Source: Bacteroidota bacterium (GTDB taxonomy: Bacteria > Bacteroidota > Bacteroidia > Flavobacteriales > Weeksellaceae). Taken from it: a DNA stretch of 50,589 bases. This document shows, piece after piece, positions 48,336 to 50,589 of this stretch (position 1 is the stretch's first letter; each line of letters begins with the position of its first letter). The stretch spans positions 1-50,589 of the forward strand of contig JAEWIR010000036.1 in assembly GCA_023386965.1 (NCBI GenBank). Reading direction: 5' to 3'. The position numbers and the translations under genes are program-made. A model generated the notes under the pieces. It saw only the letters and a list, made by a program, of their open reading frames with translations. It searched no databases and was not told the origin of the DNA.

Positions 48336-50027
48336 ATGGCAGAAGTAATTACAATGCCCCGTCTGTCCGATACGATGACGGAAGGTAAAGTTGCAAAATG
48401 GAACCTGAAACTCAACGATCCCGTTAACGAGGGTGATGTTTTGGCTGAAATTGAAACAGATAAGGCGGTTCAGGATTTTGAATCGGAAGTGAAAGGTGTT
48501 CTTCTTTATATAGGTGTCGAGGAAGGCCAGGCTGCACCTGTAGATTCCGTACTTGCCATCATTGGTGAGCCTGGTGAAGATATTTCATCATTAACCGGTA
48601 AAGGAAACAGCAGTCCCTCGTCTGAAAAAGCTGACTCCGGTTCGGCATCGGGAATTCCGGAAGATTTCAAGACTGAAAATGAAAATACCGCTGTGGAAAC
48701 TATTGAACCAGTGGAGAAGGAAAGCGCATCTTCAAATGAGGGAGTTTCTTCCGCATCTGCCGAAATACCTGAAGGTGTGGAAGTGATAACCATTCCGCGT
48801 CTTTCGGATACCATGACTGAAGGAAAAGTGGCCAAATGGCATAAGAATGTAGGCGATGAGGTTAAGGAAGGCGATATCCTTGCTGAGATTGAAACCGATA
48901 AAGCAGTTCAGGATTTTGAGTCCGAATTTAACGGTACACTGCTGCATCATGGTGTTTCCGAAGGTAACGGCGGACCGGTGGATTCAGTACTGGCCATCAT
49001 CGGTCCAGCAGGAACGGATGTTTCTGCCATTCTTTCCGGAGGAAAGGCTAAAGCGGAAAATAAACCAGCTGCTGAAAAGCCAAAAGATACTAAAGAGGAA
49101 ACCTCAAACGCGGAAGTAGCACAGAATAATGATGGCAGTCGACTGGCTATTTCGCCATTGGCAAGAAAAATGGCTGCCGAGAAAGGCATAGACCTTAAGC
49201 AGCTTCAGGGATCCGGTGAAAACGGCAGGATTGTGAAGAAGGATGTGGAATCTTATACACCTTCCAAACAGCAGGCCTCAGCTAATCAGGAAAAAGTATC
49301 AGTTCAGGCTTCGCCTGCAGCTCAGGCAGCTGCTAATTTTGTATCAGGCGAGACCACTGAGACTCCGAACTCACAGGTTCGTAATATTATTGCTAAGCGT
49401 CTTGCAGAGAGTAAATTCTCGGCGCCGCATTACTACCTGATGGTGGAGATCAATATGGATAAAGCGATTGAAGCCCGTAAGGAAATCAATTCACTGCCCG
49501 ATACAAAGATTTCATTTAACGATATGATCATCAAGGCTACGGCTATGGCATTGCGCAAGCATCCGCAGGTCAATTCTTCCTGGGCCGGCGATAAGATCAT
49601 TCACCACGGTGATATCAATGTGGGTGTGGCAGTAGCCATTCCGGACGGTCTTGTAGTTCCGGTACTCCGCAATACAGACCATATGAACTATCTGCAGATT
49701 TCTTCCGCTGTGAAGGATATGGCTTCCAGAGCAAAATCCAAAGGGCTGAAGGCAAATGAGATGGAAGGTTCTACCTTCTCCGTATCCAACCTGGGTATGT
49801 TTGGCATTGAAACCTTTACCTCCATCATCAACCAGCCGAATTCCGCCATCCTGTCCGTTGGTGCAATTATTGAGAAGCCGGTGGTGAAGGACGGACAGAT
49901 TGTTGTTGGAAACACAATGAAGCTTTCTCTGGCCTGTGACCATAGGGTAGTGGACGGCGCCACAGGAGCCCAATTCCTGCAAACCCTCAGAACGTATCTG
50001 GAGCAGCCGCTTACTTTATTGCTGTAA
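48336..50027 (+). CDS. pdhC: Pyruvate dehydrogenase E2 (dihydrolipoamide acetyltransferase)
   Basis: 563 residues (EC 2.3.1.12). Two lipoyl domains with near-identical ETDKAVQDFES loops (Lys43 and Lys189 carry lipoate), joined by a Ser/Glu-rich linker. Peripheral-subunit-binding domain ~268-305 (AISPLARKMAAEKGIDL). Ala/Pro/Gln-rich linker, then the catalytic domain ~345-563 ending in DHRVVDGATGAQ with catalytic His536. It forms the core of the complex. Two internal, almost identical DNA stretches encode the duplicated lipoyl domains. Confidence 0.97.
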   Translation: MAEVITMPRLSDTMTEGKVAKWNLKLNDPVNEGDVLAEIETDKAVQDFESEVKGVLLYIGVEEGQAAPVDSVLAIIGEPGEDISSLTGKGNSSPSSEKADSGSASGIPEDFKTENENTAVETIEPVEKESASSNEGVSSASAEIPEGVEVITIPRLSDTMTEGKVAKWHKNVGDEVKEGDILAEIETDKAVQDFESEFNGTLLHHGVSEGNGGPVDSVLAIIGPAGTDVSAILSGGKAKAENKPAAEKPKDTKEETSNAEVAQNNDGSRLAISPLARKMAAEKGIDLKQLQGSGENGRIVKKDVESYTPSKQQASANQEKVSVQASPAAQAAANFVSGETTETPNSQVRNIIAKRLAESKFSAPHYYLMVEINMDKAIEARKEINSLPDTKISFNDMIIKATAMALRKHPQVNSSWAGDKIIHHGDINVGVAVAIPDGLVVPVLRNTDHMNYLQISSAVKDMASRAKSKGLKANEMEGSTFSVSNLGMFGIETFTSIINQPNSAILSVGAIIEKPVVKDGQIVVGNTMKLSLACDHRVVDGATGAQFLQTLRTYLEQPLTLLL

Positions 50028-50049
50028 CAGTTGCGTATTACAAATTTAT

Positions 50050-50085
50050 AGCCCTCACTGATTGCTTATCAGCGGGGGTTTTTAA
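50050..50085 (+). terminator. Terminator after pdhC
   Basis: CCCTCACTGAT pairs with ATCAGCGGGG (one mismatch, one G-U) around loop TGCTT, then GTTTTT. It lies ~25 nt past the pdhC stop. Confidence 0.75.
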
Positions 50086-50107
50086 TAAAGATTCCAAAAA
50101 ATATAAG

Positions 50108-50115
50108 TATTTTTG
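50108..50115 (+). promoter_or_regulatory. Possible -7 box TATTTTTG directly before the ABC gene
   Basis: TAnnTTTG match ending 5 nt before the ATG at 50121. If used, the transcript would start at or near the start codon, i.e. it would be nearly leaderless. Confidence 0.4.
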
Positions 50116-50120
50116 AGACC

Positions 50121-50589
50121 ATGATCAGAGCTAAGAATATTCATAAATCCTACGGAGACCTGGAGGTTTTGAAAGGAGTAGACATCCATATTAAAGAAGG
50201 TGAAGTAGTGTCCATCGTCGGTGAATCCGGTGCCGGAAAATCTACGCTTCTGCAAATCCTGGGCACGCTGGATCTTCCTTCTAATCCGGATAAATATGGA
50301 ACCCAGATCGCTCTGGACGGTCAGTCCTATATCAATATGAACGACCGCGAACTTTCGCGCTTCCGGAACCAGAACATTGGATTCGTTTTTCAGTTTCACC
50401 AGCTTCTGCCGGAATTTACGGCACTGGAGAACGTGCTTCTTCCCACGCGGATCTCCGGCCGAAATGAAAAGGAAAGCCTGGAAAAAGCTTACCGTCTTTT
50501 TGAAGACCTGCGTATAGCAGATCGAATTCACCATAAGCCAAGTGAAATGTCTGGTGGTGAAGCACAGCGGGCCGCAGTGGCACGGGCCC
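50121..50589 (+). CDS. ABC transporter ATP-binding protein (LolD/MacB-like), 3' truncated by window
   Basis: The first 156 residues are visible; the gene runs off the window. Walker A GESGAGKST (34-42), Q-loop Gln91 (FVFQFHQLL) and the signature motif MSGGE (143-147) are intact, with Walker B still to come. The KGVDIHIKEGEVVSIVGESGAGKSTLL pattern and GTLD turn are typical of LolD/MacB/FtsE-like ATPases that drive lipoprotein release or export. The permease partner is not in view, so the LolD assignment is tentative. Confidence 0.85.
   Translation, partial: MIRAKNIHKSYGDLEVLKGVDIHIKEGEVVSIVGESGAGKSTLLQILGTLDLPSNPDKYGTQIALDGQSYINMNDRELSRFRNQNIGFVFQFHQLLPEFTALENVLLPTRISGRNEKESLEKAYRLFEDLRIADRIHHKPSEMSGGEAQRAAVARA

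Overview
This 50.6 kb window is chromosomal DNA of a member of the Bacteroidota, most likely class Flavobacteriia near Chryseobacterium/Kaistella (Weeksellaceae). The inference rests on several signs. Three genes carry C-terminal type IX secretion (T9SS) sorting domains. Many starts are preceded by the Bacteroidota -7 box TAnnTTTG, and Shine-Dalgarno sequences are mostly weak. There is a homogentisate pathway cluster, a pdhA-pdhC pair without pdhB, and protein sequences of flavobacterial type. Base composition is about 45-47% G+C in sampled core genes. I see no rRNA, tRNA, CRISPR or transposase.

Layout. 1-175: GC-rich perfect hairpin, possibly part of a repeat family. 176-1889: alpha/beta hydrolase and a TerC-family protein. 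1947-8603 (all minus): tyrosine/homogentisate catabolism (flavin reductase-like protein, fahA, a secreted unknown, hppD, an acyl-CoA hydrolase/CoA-transferase, hmgA). 8705-11956: an XRE-type regulator, a second TerC-family protein and an M14 carboxypeptidase, linked by repeated ACAATTGT-type palindromes. 12055-17170 (plus): amino-acid permease, NlpC/P60 lipoprotein, PH-domain protein, dapD and two glycosyltransferases. 17188-24302 (mostly minus): secreted M28 peptidase, then the translation cluster thrS-infC-rpmI-rplT. That cluster is interrupted between infC and rpmI by an A+T-rich insert of about 2.3 kb on the opposite strand. The insert encodes a PD-(D/E)XK-like protein, a small secreted protein and a nucleoside-deoxyribosyltransferase/TIR-like protein with a C-terminal winged-helix-like region. 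24436-33650: thiol-disulfide protein, MazG-like pyrophosphohydrolase, acyl-CoA dehydrogenase, secreted EndA-type nuclease, MATE exporter, an NtrC-like regulator without DNA-binding domain, and YggS. 33720-36212: four-gene sensory operon (small unknown, multi-pass membrane protein, histidine kinase, LuxR-type response regulator). 36333-38887: overlapping operon of DJ-1/PfpI protein, unknown, DUF72 and sirtuin. 39048-42626: copper-type P-ATPase with three metal-binding modules, CxxC-bearing AraC regulator and a thioesterase. 42676-47188: secreted beta-helix protein, then PAP2, BlaI-like regulator and DUF4153. 47259-end: pdhA, pdhC and the start of a LolD-like ABC ATPase.

How the genes work together. 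HppD, HmgA and FahA take 4-hydroxyphenylpyruvate to fumarate plus acetoacetate, except for the maleylacetoacetate isomerase step, which I do not find here. The CoA-transferase-like protein between hppD and hmgA could activate the acetoacetate. The metal-ATPase operon looks self-regulated through its AraC protein. The insert in the ribosomal operon is the best candidate for something undescribed: its nuclease-like and NDT/TIR-like proteins resemble defence components, but nothing in the sequence proves that role.
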